Source of the DNA: Haemaphysalis longicornis
Lineage: Eukaryota > Arthropoda > Arachnida > Ixodida > Ixodidae
DNA: 64,000 nucleotides
Direction of reading: 5' to 3'
Assembly: GCA_013339765.2 (NCBI GenBank)
Contig: CM023457.1
Span: forward strand, 27,982,909 to 28,046,908
The number at the start of each line of letters is the position of its first letter. The stretch's first letter is position 1. Of the stretch, positions 31,250-41,415 are shown piece after piece. The notes below the pieces were generated by a model that saw only the letters and a list, made by a program, of their open reading frames with translations, was not told the origin of the DNA and did not search any database. A program made the translations under genes and the position numbers.

Positions 31250-31765
31250 TTTTAAGTGCAGAGCACTTTCAGGGCTCGTTTTGTCGTTGTAGCTTGCTCG
31301 CTGGACCCAAGTAAAGTTACGTTCCGTCGTAGCGGCGTAACCCCGAGGCTTCTAAACCTAAGCGGTTTGTATAGTCATAAGCGTTCGAAGCTCGTGAACC
31401 GCTGGCGCTTGTCATACATCTCCCCGTTGTTTAGCGCAAAGAAAACTGCAGGTACGTACCCTTGAGGCAAAATATACGTAACTAACCGGCAGCGCCCGCA
31501 CTCATTAAGTCACGCTCGTTTGGTTGGTTTTTACGATAGTAAGCGAGAAAAAGTGGCAGTGCAACGCCGGCACGTGCGGGAGGAAAAGAAAGCGCAAAAA
31601 GAACAGAACTCCCGCTGGTGCAGTTTCAGGCAGGGGGCGCGCGAGCACTGCGAAGGCGGGAAATTTGAATTGCGTTGGGTGGTAGCAGGGAGCGGATAAC
31701 GGCGCTGCAGCTCATTATGGCGAATCACTGCTCTGAACTTCCGACAGCTTTCGCACTGAGCGGAA
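31250..31765 (+). repeat. Dispersed repeat of about 500 bp, copy 2 (inverted partner at 22674-23155)
   Basis: Matches the minus-strand reading of the 22.7-kb copy from TTTAAGTGCAGAGCACTTTC to AGCTTTCGCACTGAGCGGAAC. It has an extra segment of about 19 bases (TCATACATCTCCCCGTTGT, 31411-31429) inside an otherwise colinear stretch. A diverged third copy may be split around the SINE at 62.3 kb: TTTTAAGTGTGGAACACTTT at 62221 and GAGCTTTCACGCTGAGTGGAAC at 62959. Confidence 0.85.
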
Positions 31766-31929
31766 CTTTTTTACTGAACACTGTCCGTTCAGGGCTGACT
31801 TCGGAGCCCGGATAGAGAAGACAACAAGTTGAATTGTTTTCGCGATTCTTCTGCCGCCGCTGAGTACCGGGCAAGGCTAGAATCCGGAAAAGCCACCATT
31901 GCATGGACTGACCCGACAGTGAACTGTAA
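31766..31929. other. No recognisable feature
   Basis: Short unique gap. Confidence 0.5.
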
Positions 31930-31938
31930 TTGTCTGTG

Positions 31939-32200
31939 GTGATGATTGATTGATTGAGATTGATTGATTGTTTGTATGGTTTAACGCGCCGACGCAACGC
32001 TGGCGATGAGGCGCGCCGTAGTGGAGGGCTTCGGAATAATTTTGACCACCTGGGGATCTTTAACTTGCGCCGAAATCTCGTACACACGGGCATTTTTGAT
32101 TTTCGCCTGCATCAGAAAAGCGGCCGCCGCGGCCGGTAATCGAACCCTCGACCTCGGGCTCAGCAGCGCGACGCCTTAGCCACTGAGCCACCGCGGCGGG
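31939..32200 (-). mobile_element. Full-length SINE (minus) with 9-bp target-site duplication
   Basis: On the minus strand it starts CCCGCCGCGGTGGCTCAGTGG and contains GCTAAGGCGTCGCGCTGCTG, the B-box region (GGTTCGATTAC, one change), the body, and a TCAATCAATC-rich tail. TTGTCTGTG lies at 31930-31938 and 32201-32209. The A-box half of the head is intact; the B box carries a substitution. Confidence 0.92.
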
Positions 32201-32209
32201 TTGTCTGTG

Positions 32210-33269
32210 ATCAGTAAAACCATCGTTGTCATTATTATAACAGCAGGAAAGATTTCTTAAAAGCATTGCTGCTGTTCCATCGCTTTTTTTCTCCCGCGCG
32301 CTACCACGGTGCCGAATCGGTGGGCGCATCCGTCAGTGCGCCAAGTGTGGCGCCACTTATACGAGGCCCGCCGTGGCCGCCATCCATCATGCGTATCTCC
32401 CGCGTTGCCTTTCGGCCCTCTGCGCGGATTAGGCGAGCAGGAAACGAGCGATGCCGAGGCCGGATTCTCGGCGCGCTCTTCTTCTTCCTCGCGCATACAG
32501 CGAAGAAGGGGGCACACTTTGTCTCCGCCACGGAGACCGCCGTGTGGCGCGCGCACAGACGACACGGCGCTTTATATAGAGCCCCCGACTGGTGCTGTCC
32601 TCGCCATCTGCGAGGGCAACAACAACAGGCTTGCCCTTGGGCGCCTTTCTCGAGCACCTCAGGAGAGCCACGCGAAACGCTGACTCACGCGGAGACCAAG
32701 GACCGCGAGGTCGGACATTCCTGAACCCGGGGTCGCCTTATTTAGGGGTCCGTGTTGTGTGTACTTGTGTCGCGGTGCGTCCGTGATCCGAGGTGAGGCT
32801 CCGCGGTGGCTGTTTTTCGCGCGGGAAGTGATAGAACGAGAAATGCAGGGGTGTACGATAATTCTGCTGGCGTGGGAGGTATACCCACTGGGTTTGCGTT
32901 AACCCGTAACATTTTACTGTGGCGCGCCTCATAGCGGAGCCGTAGCTCCGAGCTTGCGCAAAACTTAAGTTTCATCGAGGACACCCTCAGGGTGTCCCGA
33001 TGCTTGGCACAGGATCGAGGTGGAGACGTTATTTTTGAAGGTGGAAGGGGAAAAAATAGCGTAGTGTGAAAATGGCGCAAACTCAGCGTTTTCCACTTTT
33101 CAGTGGAGGCGAGATTGATTAGGAGCCAGGAAGGGTTTAAATTGGGGGTGAGAGGGGAAGACACTTCTTGTTCTTCGTGAAAATGTCGTAATAATGGAGC
33201 CGTGTCCTTGTGGTAGCTTTTTATATCTACTCATGACGACTCTGGACAAAAAGGAGACACTTCAATCTT
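32210..33269. other. GC-rich patch (about 32290-32750), no gene recognised
   Basis: Long overlapping ORFs on both strands in the GC-rich part (up to 152 codons) have no family resemblance. Not called. Confidence 0.4.
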
Positions 33270-33650
33270 AACAAAAAATGAAAGAAGCTCACACTAACGC
33301 ATAATACTTGAAGGTACCTAAGCTGTACGCAACCTTCACACCCACCTCGACGGTTTAAGTCCATGGTTGCAGCCGATTTGCTTCTTCCTCGCTGCCGCAA
33401 TGACCTTTATTCCATCTTTGTTGCTATAACAGCGAAGACGAAGCAAATCGAAGCAGCAGAACTAACGAATGGAACGAGCTCACTTAAACTATGCGCCTGG
33501 AGGTGCAACGTCTACATTATCACGTGTTCTGTTCCGAGCTGGTGGCGTGATTTCTCTCCCCACAGTCACAGCCGAGTGAGCAAGCCGTTTGACTGTCGGT
33601 TACTAACTGACGGCCGTAGGCGAGTGGTTTCTTTGCAATTATAGCTTCTT
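33270..33650 (+). mobile_element. tRNA-derived dispersed repeat, copy 2 (inverted partner at 7861-8240)
   Basis: Plus-strand match to the minus-strand reading of copy 1: AATGAAAGAAGCTCACA, TACTTGAAGGTA, GTACGCAACCTTCAC, GCAGCCGATTTGCTTCTTC and TTGTTGCTATAACAGCGAAG. Then comes TATCACGTGTTCTGTTCCGA, and CAGCCGAGTGAGCAAGCCG with TTTGACT as the A-box-like part (33571). The B-box end is lost or replaced (GGCGAGTGGTTTC). Confidence 0.5.
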
Positions 33651-34632
33651 TCTCACTCCAGAGAACAGTGACAGTGCGCTGGAATGGCGCCTGGTCGGCC
33701 ATTCTGACGCCTTCACCAAAAAAAGCCTCCCGTCGCCGGAATTAATGCGCGAGCCTTTGGGCCCTATTATAAGCGGCCCCCCGCAGCGCACACGGGTGGC
33801 TTTCGTGCACAGACCAGTGCCCGCCCACTTCCCTGCCTTGCGGAATGAACTCAGCGACTTTCGGAGGCCGTCGTGCTCCACGTCTTCCTCACTTGCCAAG
33901 ATTGTCGCGCTGGCATTCCTTTCTTCGTCGTGACCGACGCTCCTGTCGCATCTCTCGTAGTGAACGGCACCGTGGAACCACTTCTCACTCCTGGCATTAG
34001 TTCTGCGTTGGGCTGTATCTTCGTATTCTTCTCGTTTTCGTTTTTTTTTTTGTTTATAGTCTCGGTCGTTTCCTTTGCACCTGCCACGGTTCGGCGGCCA
34101 CACCGGTCCTGCAGGCCAAGTTGCAATTTCGCACCTGTCTCTTCTCGCCTTCTAGCCCCAGCGTTCCCTTCTTCCGCGCGCCAAGAAAGCGACGATGAAG
34201 CAACAAGGCCCTTATGCGAGGTTCTGCCGCCGAGCCTCGAAAGATACCCTTGGTTAGACACGGAAGTGAGCGAAGAGTCACGTCTGCGGTGCGAAACCCA
34301 CACCGGTCGGGGTGCTTTAATTTTAGACAATCCCGCTGGCCCGAATTCTTGCGCGTGGTGTCTCCGTGTTTAGCAGGCGGCCTAAATTATCCCGTATTAA
34401 TAGTCCGCCCCGTGTCTCTGTCCTCTTAACGCACGCGCCGGGGTCTACTCGGGCGTGGAGGAGGGAGCCCTGTGCTGCTCAAGCCTGCGCTGTTCTTCAC
34501 TCGGGGTTTTACCCGCGTTGTCTTTGTGCAAGGTTCCACGAAGTTACTTGCTTCTTTAGAGTGCTCCTCTAGTGTTAGATTTAATTGATGCTACGTCGAC
34601 TCTCGCATCGCCAGGGTTGGTACTTTAACATA
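33651..34632. other. No gene recognised
   Basis: GC-rich between 33700 and 34560, with long ORFs on both strands (159 and 166 codons) that overlap each other over most of their length. Composition artefact in my reading. Confidence 0.4.
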
Positions 34633-35162
34633 CCACTCTCGACATGTCGTAGACGCTCGAGTCACGGCTCGGGGGTGAAAAAGAAGGTCCCCGTCTCCCC
34701 GAGTAGTCAGAGTGGCGCTGCCTACCACCCCCAAGCGCAGGAAACAAACATACCTAAACATAAATACCCCAGAAAGTGGAGGGGAAAATCGCCCCGCCGG
34801 TAGCGTAGTGGTCATCGCACCAGACCGGTGTTCTGGAGGTCGTGGGTTCGGATCCCACCCGGCAGGTATTTTTTCTCCACTTTCTTTCTGTCTTTCCAAA
34901 TTTTTTATCTTTTTCAATGACCTACCACATTCTCCCCTTTGCTTTCCGAGGTTTTCTTGACTTCCAACCATTATATTTCAACGAGCCCCTCGTTTCCTAT
35001 TCTGATTCGCTACATGCATAGCGAGGGCCTCTGTTCTGGCAGTCTTGGTGCCATATGTAGCTTAAGAGGGTTCAACGCTGGTCGACCACTCTCGACATGT
35101 CGTAGACACTCGAGTCACGGGGGGTTAAAAAGAAGGTCCCCTTCAATGAGGGGCTCGTTGAA
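34633..35162. mobile_element. Composite repeat with direct and inverted repeats around a tRNA-like sequence
   Basis: CCACTCTCGACATGTCGTAG followed by CTCGAGTCACGG and AAAAAGAAGGTCCCC is present at 34633-34692 and 35086-35141, same orientation. Between them lie the tRNA-like block (34794-34865) and TTCAACGAGCCCCTC (34977-34991), whose inverse GAGGGGCTCGTTGAA is at 35148-35162. The tRNA-like block is itself bracketed by AGAAAGTGGAG (34771) and CTCCACTTTCT (34875). No ORF. Probably one or more insertions in an older repeat. Confidence 0.6.
34794..34865 (+). tRNA. tRNA-like sequence, probably a SINE head or pseudogene
   Basis: A 72-base cloverleaf can be drawn: acceptor CCGCCGG with CCGGCAG (one mismatch), D arm from GCG to CGC, anticodon stem CCAGA/TCTGG with loop CCGGTGT, 5-base variable loop, T arm GTGGG-TTCGGAT-CCCAC. 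The anticodon would be GGT, but position 33 is C where tRNAs have T, and a T tract follows after 7 bases. The flanking inverse sequences (AGAAAGTGGAG/CTCCACTTTCT) are not expected of a normal tRNA gene, so a tRNA-derived SINE is more likely. Confidence 0.4.
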
Positions 35163-35170
35163 TTGAGGAG

Positions 35171-35232
35171 CTCGTCTCTTGCTGAAACGTTGGCAACAAT
35201 CACGGTCGCTACCTTGCTCGAAGTTTTCTTTT
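35171..35232 (+). repeat. Half copy of the foldback at 8599-8750
   Basis: GTCTCTTGCTGAAACGTTGG, CAACAATCACGGTCGC and CTCGAAGTTTTCTTTTA match the right arm of the 8.6-kb foldback; the left arm is absent. Confidence 0.8.
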
Positions 35233-35344
35233 ATATATAAAATAAAGACTAGACACCGACATTCGTTTCAGAATGAATACACGAAAACCAAGTTACGCAC
35301 GCTTTAAGCTGGAGGGCCAGTCTTCATAGGGTTATTTTTTAGTG

Positions 35345-35409
35345 ATCAGAGTAAGGTTACACGTTTTGATAACATGTAGTGTGATTTAAATCTGTAACCT
35401 TACTCTGAT
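35345..35409. repeat. Inverted repeat, 17-bp perfect arms
   Basis: ATCAGAGTAAGGTTACA (35345-35361) and TGTAACCTTACTCTGAT (35393-35409) with a 31-base loop. Function unknown. Confidence 0.9.
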
Positions 35410-35526
35410 GATGGCAAGTCCCTTGCCGATCCGTGTCATTGTTATTGTTCTTCCCGTGTGTCCAACGTTTTGCTCATACTATCTGTGCGTGCTCTTTCTG
35501 AGTTTTCTGGTCTCCTATATACATAC

Positions 35527-36308
35527 TAGGGCTGGGCGTCGATCAAAAATTTTAATCCGATTAATCGGTAGGCTTTAATCGGTTAATTGATCGATTAATC
35601 GGTTGCGTTAGTTGAAAGAAAATGATATTTCACATTAAATTACAAAAATAAAATAATAAATATTGCCAGTATGCTCCAAGGCCTGTTTACAGCTTTTTGT
35701 AGTGGTTGAGGGAAGAGAAAGGGAAAGGAAGGGCGAATGGATAGTATTGAGCTTGGCAGTGAGCTCACCTGCATACAACTCAGAGCGGGGAGTAGTAGTA
35801 GAGGTGAAACGAAAGGGTACAATAGAAAGAGAAAAGAATAAAAAATAGGGCTAAGTCAGGCTAGCACATCACATACATCCCAGATGAGCTGAGCAGGATC
35901 ATCATCATCATGGCGCTGACGCGGGCGGAAAGCCGATCACCGCATTCGTCATTCGCACCATTTCTAGAATCAGGAACATAGGCACGCTTCGTAATTGCAG
36001 AAGGCTTCGATTAATCGTGGTGTACTTCCGCCAATTCTTGGTTCATATAAGGTTAAAACTGTGGGAGTGCCCGCTCGCCGTTTTATATACGGTGTATATT
36101 TGTAGTCAGGAGTAGTTATCATATTCCCGTCGGTCGTGAATATCAGCTTGCGGTTTTAATGACTATTATCTCTAAGCATACTTGCATCGTTTTCCGTCGT
36201 GCAGTTGCGACCACGTGCCTTCAATGGATGAACCGATTAAAAAAATTGATCGCGACTAAAGCATTAACCGATTAATCAGAAGGTTGATTGATCAATCCCC
36301 CACCTCTA
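35527..36308. mobile_element. Non-autonomous hAT-like DNA transposon with 8-bp target-site duplication
   Basis: ATACATAC occurs exactly at 35519-35526 and 36309-36316. Inside, the left end is TAGGGCTGGGCG and the right end (inverse) is TAGAGGTGGGGG, a terminal repeat of the TAGRGNTGGG form known from hAT elements. Sub-terminal ATTAATCGGTTAAT-type text recurs near both ends. At 782 bp with no transposase ORF it depends on a related active element. The 8-bp duplication is the diagnostic hAT feature. Confidence 0.9.
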
Positions 36309-36339
36309 ATACATACACACAGACACATGCACGCACGCA

Positions 36340-36404
<65 letters not shown>
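36340..36404. repeat. (TA)n microsatellite
   Basis: TA units with one TACATA change, following the ACAC-rich flank of the hAT element. Confidence 0.95.
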
Positions 36405-36407
<3 letters not shown>

Positions 36408-37245
36408 GATGACTATAGCGAATGGGGCGCGTAAGGTTCCTTCATCGTATTTCGACGTTTCTCTGAATTATTCGCGCCGGTTTTGCCGCACGGCGCCGGC
36501 GTACTACGCTGTTTTGTCTTCGCCACTATCGCGTCTCTGAGCACGTACTTTACTATGCTTACCAAAGTAAAATATGATCTGTGTCTATAGCGTAGTGTAG
36601 CGGAAAGAGCAGGGGAATCCGATCGCTTACGTTACTTGCGATGGGGAAAAAAAATCTGTAGACTGTTAAAAAATACGCCGCAAAACGTTCGCGTAGCATT
36701 TTTTTTTTTTGCATGAGAGTTACAGGTGCGACTGTGGTTACGCGTCATACCCCGACTCAGCGGATATTCCAGGAGGACGCGTACAGTAATTTTTCTTCCC
36801 TCCTGGTTTCGCGTTTCCAGCTTATGCGTCACGCGACTTCGCTACGCGCCTCGCGCCGCAAAATGCCATACGTAATGAAAACCTTGCGTTCCCGCTTGCT
36901 TGCTTGCTTGCTTGTACGTGCTTTGTGGCGCCTGCGAAGCCCGCATTTCTAACGCGGTTCCCAAGGCGCATGAAGCACGCAGGCGGGGGCGGAAGAGAGC
37001 TGTTTAGGATGCGCCGCGGGGCCGCCGGCTTTCCGAAAATCTATGCTTGGGTCGCGTTTTCCGGGAGCGGAAAAACACGTAACCCTAGTCGTGCGTCTTC
37101 CGTTTGCCTGTGTATTTGTTTGGTTCGCGTTGGGCGGGAGTTGAGACGAGAACCGTAGAAAGCAGACTGCTGAACGTCGGTAGAAGAGACGCTCACAGCC
37201 TACTGTGGTGGAGGACGGAACGGAGAAATTTCTTTCGCATAATCC
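36405..37245. other. No recognisable feature
   Basis: GC-moderate, with short overlapping ORFs. CTTGCTTGCTTGCTTG at 36896 is a small tetranucleotide repeat. Confidence 0.5.
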
Positions 37246-37500
37246 ATGATGATGACCATGATGAAGAAGAAGAAGAAGAAGAAGAAGAAGAATAAGACGA
37301 GGAAGACGGATAGGAAGAGGGAGACGAAGAAGGAGAGGAAGATGACGAATGTGAGGAAGATGAAGAATGTGAGGAAGAGGAAGAAGGAGAGGAAGAAGGA
37401 GAGGAAGAAGAAGATGAAGAAGGTGATGACGATGATGACGACGACGATAGTGATGATGATGACGACAACGACGACGACGACAGAGGTGGTAATGGTGGTG
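37246..37500. repeat. Purine-rich GAA/GAG/GAT trinucleotide tract
   Basis: Strand-asymmetric run of GAAGAA, GAGGAAG, then GATGATGACGACGAC units. The serine- and lysine-rich ORFs through it are products of the repeat. Confidence 0.93.
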
Positions 37501-38162
37501 GCGCCGACCCGCACAAAAGGACGCATACCAATGTAGAGGTACTACCAGAAATAATTTAGTTTAATCATTCGGTGAATCTGAACCAGCAACACCGAGCAAG
37601 AGAACGGACGGCAAGATCTAATACGAATGGCGAAGGGAAGCAAAATAGAGCGTGAGGGGTTGTCGCACGCTGTGTTGGCCCACGCACGAGGCTGTTACAC
37701 GGGCATGATGTTTTACTGTTCTACACCTGCACAAAAAGAAGTAATTCCAAGGTTTGTTGTCTCGAAATGTTCCCCCCTACGACTTTTCTTTACGTGTTTC
37801 GTTTGGTCTATCTAGCTTTGCTTATTAAGGGGCCCAGGAAGCCTCCACGTTTTCGCTCCTTATGTCATCACTGGAAGCACACAATTGTTATGTACCGGTG
37901 TCGTGGACGAAGAAGGTTGATTACTGGCGAAAATTTCGGAATACTTACCGAATGCGGCCCAACCGGGAGTAATCTCGCCTCTAATTTCCTTCGCCTGCTG
38001 TGGTTCACCACTCCCGATCTGGCCAAGGTGGTTTCTCACTGCGGAGAGGCACCTTTTCAAGATGGGGACTGAAATGCTGTAGCACTTCATTTTTCATCAT
38101 GAAAGGGCGCCTCTCCGCGTGCCTGTTCAACATTACTTTCGATTTCTGTGTTTTTTACTTCC
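37501..38162. other. No recognisable feature
   Basis: No repeat or credible gene seen. Short IR-like text (AGGCGCCTCTCC at 38105 against GGAGAGGCACC at 38043) only. Confidence 0.5.
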
Positions 38163-38174
38163 AACCCCCAATTT

Positions 38175-38439
38175 TGTGCTGATCATTATGAGGTTATAAC
38201 GCGCCGATGCTGCACAGGCGATGAGGCGCGTCCGTAGTGGAGGGCTCCGGATTAATTTTGACAACCTTGGGATCCTTAACGTGCACCGAATTTTTTTTTC
38301 CCAGGTGGTCAAAACTAATCCGAAGCCCTCCACTACGGCGCGCCTCATCGCCTGTGCAGCGTCGGCGCGTTAAACCTCACAATCAATCGATGAAACCTGG
38401 AACACGTGGGCGTTTCCGCTTTTCGCCTCCGTCAGAAAG
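38175..38439 (-). mobile_element. SINE (minus) carrying an internal inverted duplication, 12-bp target-site duplication
   Basis: AACCCCCAATTT at 38163-38174 and 38440-38451 bounds the whole. The outer SINE is on the minus strand: tail and body 38190-38290, then its GGCGAAAAGCGGAAACGCCC region at 38398-38437. Inside is a plus-strand 3' part of the same SINE (38299-38396), from CCCAGGTGGTC to CACAATCAATCG. The two parts share the rare variant GCTGCACAGG where all other copies here have GCAACGCAGG-type text, and pair as a long hairpin with about 80-bp arms. So the inner part may come from the outer by inversion and not from an independent insertion. The tRNA-like head is missing. Confidence 0.85.
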
Positions 38440-38451
38440 AACCCCCAATTT

Positions 38452-38948
38452 GTTTACTCCCTCGGTATTGGGAGCAATTGCAAGCAGATCTGCAAGCAGT
38501 TCTGACAATACAAGCAACCCTTCCCGTTTAAAGACTCTCATCGGAGGCGAATTCGCGCTTCCGCCGACGTGCAGTAAGCGAAGAGGTTGCGGCCGAACAT
38601 CCGGAGCGCCGCTGTATATCACTTGGCGGCCTGTTTCAGCCTGCTTCGGCGCTCCCGCGTGCGTGCCAGTGGGATGAACCGCCAGCACTGTTCGCGCGCT
38701 TCTGGGAAGACTGACTCCACGTCGGAGGGCAGAGGGTTATTTCCGCGCTGCGTCGCCGCTGCGGCTGCTTGCCCTTCGTGACGTCTACACAGTGAAAGGG
38801 TTTGTTGGGAGCGAAGAAGGCGGCAGTGTAGAACCAGGTCGGGCGACGAATAGGTACGAGAGCGGCACTTCCTCTACGTACCCAGCGCGATCTACTGGCT
38901 TCGCTTGAATGCTCCTTCTGTTCGTTCGAGCAACTGCTAAAGGAAGCC
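38452..38948. other. No recognisable feature
   Basis: GC-rich with overlapping ORFs on both strands; no family recognised. Confidence 0.45.
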
Positions 38949-39008
38949 GGCTGTGTGGCCTCAGTAACTTAGGCGTAATTACGCCTAGGTTACTGAGGCC
39001 ACACAGCC
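38949..39008. repeat. 60-bp palindrome without spacer
   Basis: GGCTGTGTGGCCTCAGTAAC to GGCGTAA and its inverse meet at AATT (38978/38979); one mismatch (ACTTAGG against ACCTAGG). It directly abuts the LINE copy beginning at 39009. Confidence 0.95.
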
Positions 39009-39618
39009 GCCTTCAAATTCAAAATACCACCGGGACTCCCCAAGCGGGTAGAAGCCGATTCTACATCGCATGCGGTTGAATGTCGCATACACGCGCAACT
39101 TCCTCTTCAAGATGAAACGAGCTACGTCGCCACTCTGCCCGCACTGTGATGTGCGAGGAACCCTTCAGCACCTGCCTCTGTGAATGTGCTCGATTCAGTG
39201 CTCAGAGAGTGTCCCTCGCAGTGTCTTTAGGACTGCGGCTTTCCGAGGACATTCAGCTAAGGGACGCTTTAGGGCCATGGGCCTTTCCAAAATGTGCGTT
39301 ACGGGTACAAAAGCTCTGATAGAGCACCTGCAACACACAGGTCTAGGCCAGTCTCTGTGAGGAGGAGGAGGAGGAAAAACTTTATTGTGAGCCCGGTGAT
39401 GTGGGAGTGGCTCCTCAGTCCATGAGACCATGGGACGACCTTGCTGTCTCAGCCCTGGACACCAGGAGTTGTAACTCACCGTTTCTGTGCGCATCAAGTT
39501 CTTGAACATCATCACCATCATCTTCATCATGTCATCAACTTGCGTAGCAGATTAGGAATTTTAGCCAAACATCGCCAGAATTCATTAAAGATCGTACTCT
39601 CTCTCTCTCTCTCTCTCT
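39009..39618 (+). mobile_element. LINE 3' region, copy 2 (uninverted) of the RNase H LINE family
   Basis: Starts in ORF2 just after RNase H (CAAATTCAAAATACCACC), with AATGTCGCATACACGCGCAA, CTTCCTCTTCAAGATGAAAC, the zinc-knuckle part (CTGCCCGCACTGTGATGTGC), the C-terminus, then the 3' UTR (GTCATCAACTTGCGTAGCAG; GAATTCATTAAAGATCG) and a CT tail to 39618. An added base in the knuckle region (AGCACCTGCCTCTGTG against AGCACCTGCTCTGTG) shifts the frame. The C-terminal part is cut from its 3' UTR by an antisense insert at 39361-39471. It shows the original order, useful for reading the inverted copy at 26.4 kb. Confidence 0.88.
39361..39471 (-). mobile_element. Small antisense retroelement 3' end nested in the LINE copy
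   Basis: Read on the minus strand: a short unique part, GGGCTCACAATAAAGTTTTT, then a CCT repeat tail. Compared with the 27.6-kb copy, CTGTGA and TAACTC are adjacent there (CTGTGAATAACTC) but are separated by these 111 bp here. No clear target duplication. A similar AACTTTATTGTG lies at 15098. Confidence 0.7.
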
Positions 39619-40919
39619 ACATAGGCGTAGGAATTCTAGCATTCGAGGCCCTGCCTTTGCATGGCGCGTGACGCCGCATACATTGAACAATATCCATTTT
39701 GTCGCTAGGCGCCCTCCGCGGGGCGCAGAAATCGCAGCATTCATATTTACGAGCCCGAAAAAGTCGGCTGCGAAATCTGCGGTACGCAAAACGAGGGTGC
39801 TTGGCAGCATTGTCGCGTGGCGACAGAGCCTCATCCTCCTATTTTTGTAAACTTACCTGGCGGAGAACTGAAGGAAAAGAAAGAGAAGAAAAAAAAAAGA
39901 ACGAAAACCGGTGAAGACGAGGCATTGCGGCAGCGGCCTGAAGGTGGCAAATATGAACAGAAATAAAAGAGAAAGGTTCTTTTGCAGCTCTTTTCGCGCA
40001 ACACCGTGGCGGGTCGGACGAACAAATACGGGCGTGAATGATGAAACCTTCGTCGCTGGATGCTGGGCGAAGCCTCCATCATTCATCTCCCCTTTGTTGG
40101 AAGCCCGGGAGGATGCTCAGCAGCTTGCCTCTTCTTACTCCCTCTTTTTTTTCTTTTTTTTACACTCTAGTTTTTTCCTCAGGTCACCTCCATCAACCGA
40201 GCGCCGGGCGTACGTGAGCTTTGTTTCCGCGCCCGCTGCCCTCGTCCGAGGGTCAAACCGTGTTTCTGGGAAAACAATAAAACAAAGAAAACAAAGGGCC
40301 CAGACGCCGGTGCTTAAACTCACCTTCGCCCTAACGACCAGGTACCGAGCTTTCGAGTGCACCAGAAGTAATTTTACAACCCCGTCTCCACCTCGCCCAC
40401 CTTCTCCGCTTTCCACCTTAAAAAGTGCGGTAATAAAACCATTGCCCAGGGCACGGAAAAAACTTTTTCTCTCGTTTTCTTTTTTTTTCCCTTTAAGTGG
40501 GAACGCCAACACATGGTTGCCATGAACTGTTCTGGAAACGGAACTCGACTGCTTAGCGGAGACTTGGCTCAAACTCGATTTGGAGTAATGTAAGAGCCAC
40601 TGACGTCACACGCACGACAAGCTAAGCGGTCGCTTGCACGGTTCAGGCTCTGTATTAGTGGGCTGCTGCAGTACATTGACGTTCGGGCATTCGGAGATGT
40701 GTAAGGCACGATCGCACGAACGGTAAGTTGCGCCCGTCGGTGAACGTCACGGCCCGCAACATCGCAGTTTCATTGAAGGAAGAAAAAGAAGAAAAAGGAA
40801 AGAAGACCACGAAATCGCAGCAACCTGTTGCCGTAATTCAAGCGGGGCTATAACTGTCGTGCCGCTCTCGGCCATTTTTCGAACCTTCTCGATTGTTTGG
40901 GTAGAACTCTTGCCTTATG
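39619..40919. other. No gene recognised
   Basis: Contains pyrimidine-rich tracts near 40140-40170 and a purine tract at 40780-40805. The overlapping 204- and 145-codon ORFs near 39.9-40.6 kb have no known motif and sit on opposite strands over the same bases. Confidence 0.4.
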
Positions 40920-41415
40920 TGAGTGTACCGTTGAGTGGGCTGTTGAGTTGACCGTTGAGTGTATTGTTGAGTTGAGATAAGCTGTTGAATAAACTTGAGT
41001 TGGCGATTGAGTCGGTTGTTGGCAGTCCGTTGAGTAGACCGTTGAGTTGAGATCAGCTGTTGAGTCGGCGGTTGAGTCAGCCGTTGAGCACGTAGTTGAG
41101 TTGGCTGTTGAGAAGACCGTTGAGCGGACCGTTGAGTAGACCGTTGAGTGGACCGTTGAGTTGAGATCAGCTGTTGAGATCAACTGTTGAGTCGGCGGTT
41201 GAGTCAGCCGTTGAGTACGCAGTTGAGTTGGCCGTTGAGCAGACCGTTGAGTGGACCTTTCAGTTGAGTTCAGCTGTTGAGATCAACTGTTGAGTCGGTG
41301 GTTGTGTCAGCCGTTGAGTACGCAGTTCAGTTGGCCGTTGAGCAGACCGTTGAGTATGCCGTTGAGTAGGCTGTTGAGTAGACCGATGAGTCAACCGTTG
41401 AGTGGACCGTTGAGT
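40920..41415. repeat. Degenerate minisatellite, CCGTTGAGTNGA type
   Basis: CCGTTGAGT or a close variant (CTGTTGAGT, GCGGTTGAGT) recurs every 12 or 15 bases over about 0.5 kb, with higher-order blocks such as TTGAGATCAGCTGTTGAG at 41049 and 41160. Multiples of three keep frames open, giving STV/STA-rich ORFs on the minus strand (40848-41183, 41327-41533) and LS-rich on the plus strand. No signal or flanking coding part suggests a gene. Confidence 0.9.

Noticed and set aside
37193..37536. Serine-rich and lysine-rich ORFs
   Set aside because: Products of the trinucleotide tract; all frames are open because of low complexity.
40848..41183. STV-repeat protein on the minus strand
   Set aside because: Minisatellite translation with no signal, domain or flanking exon; kept only as a curiosity.
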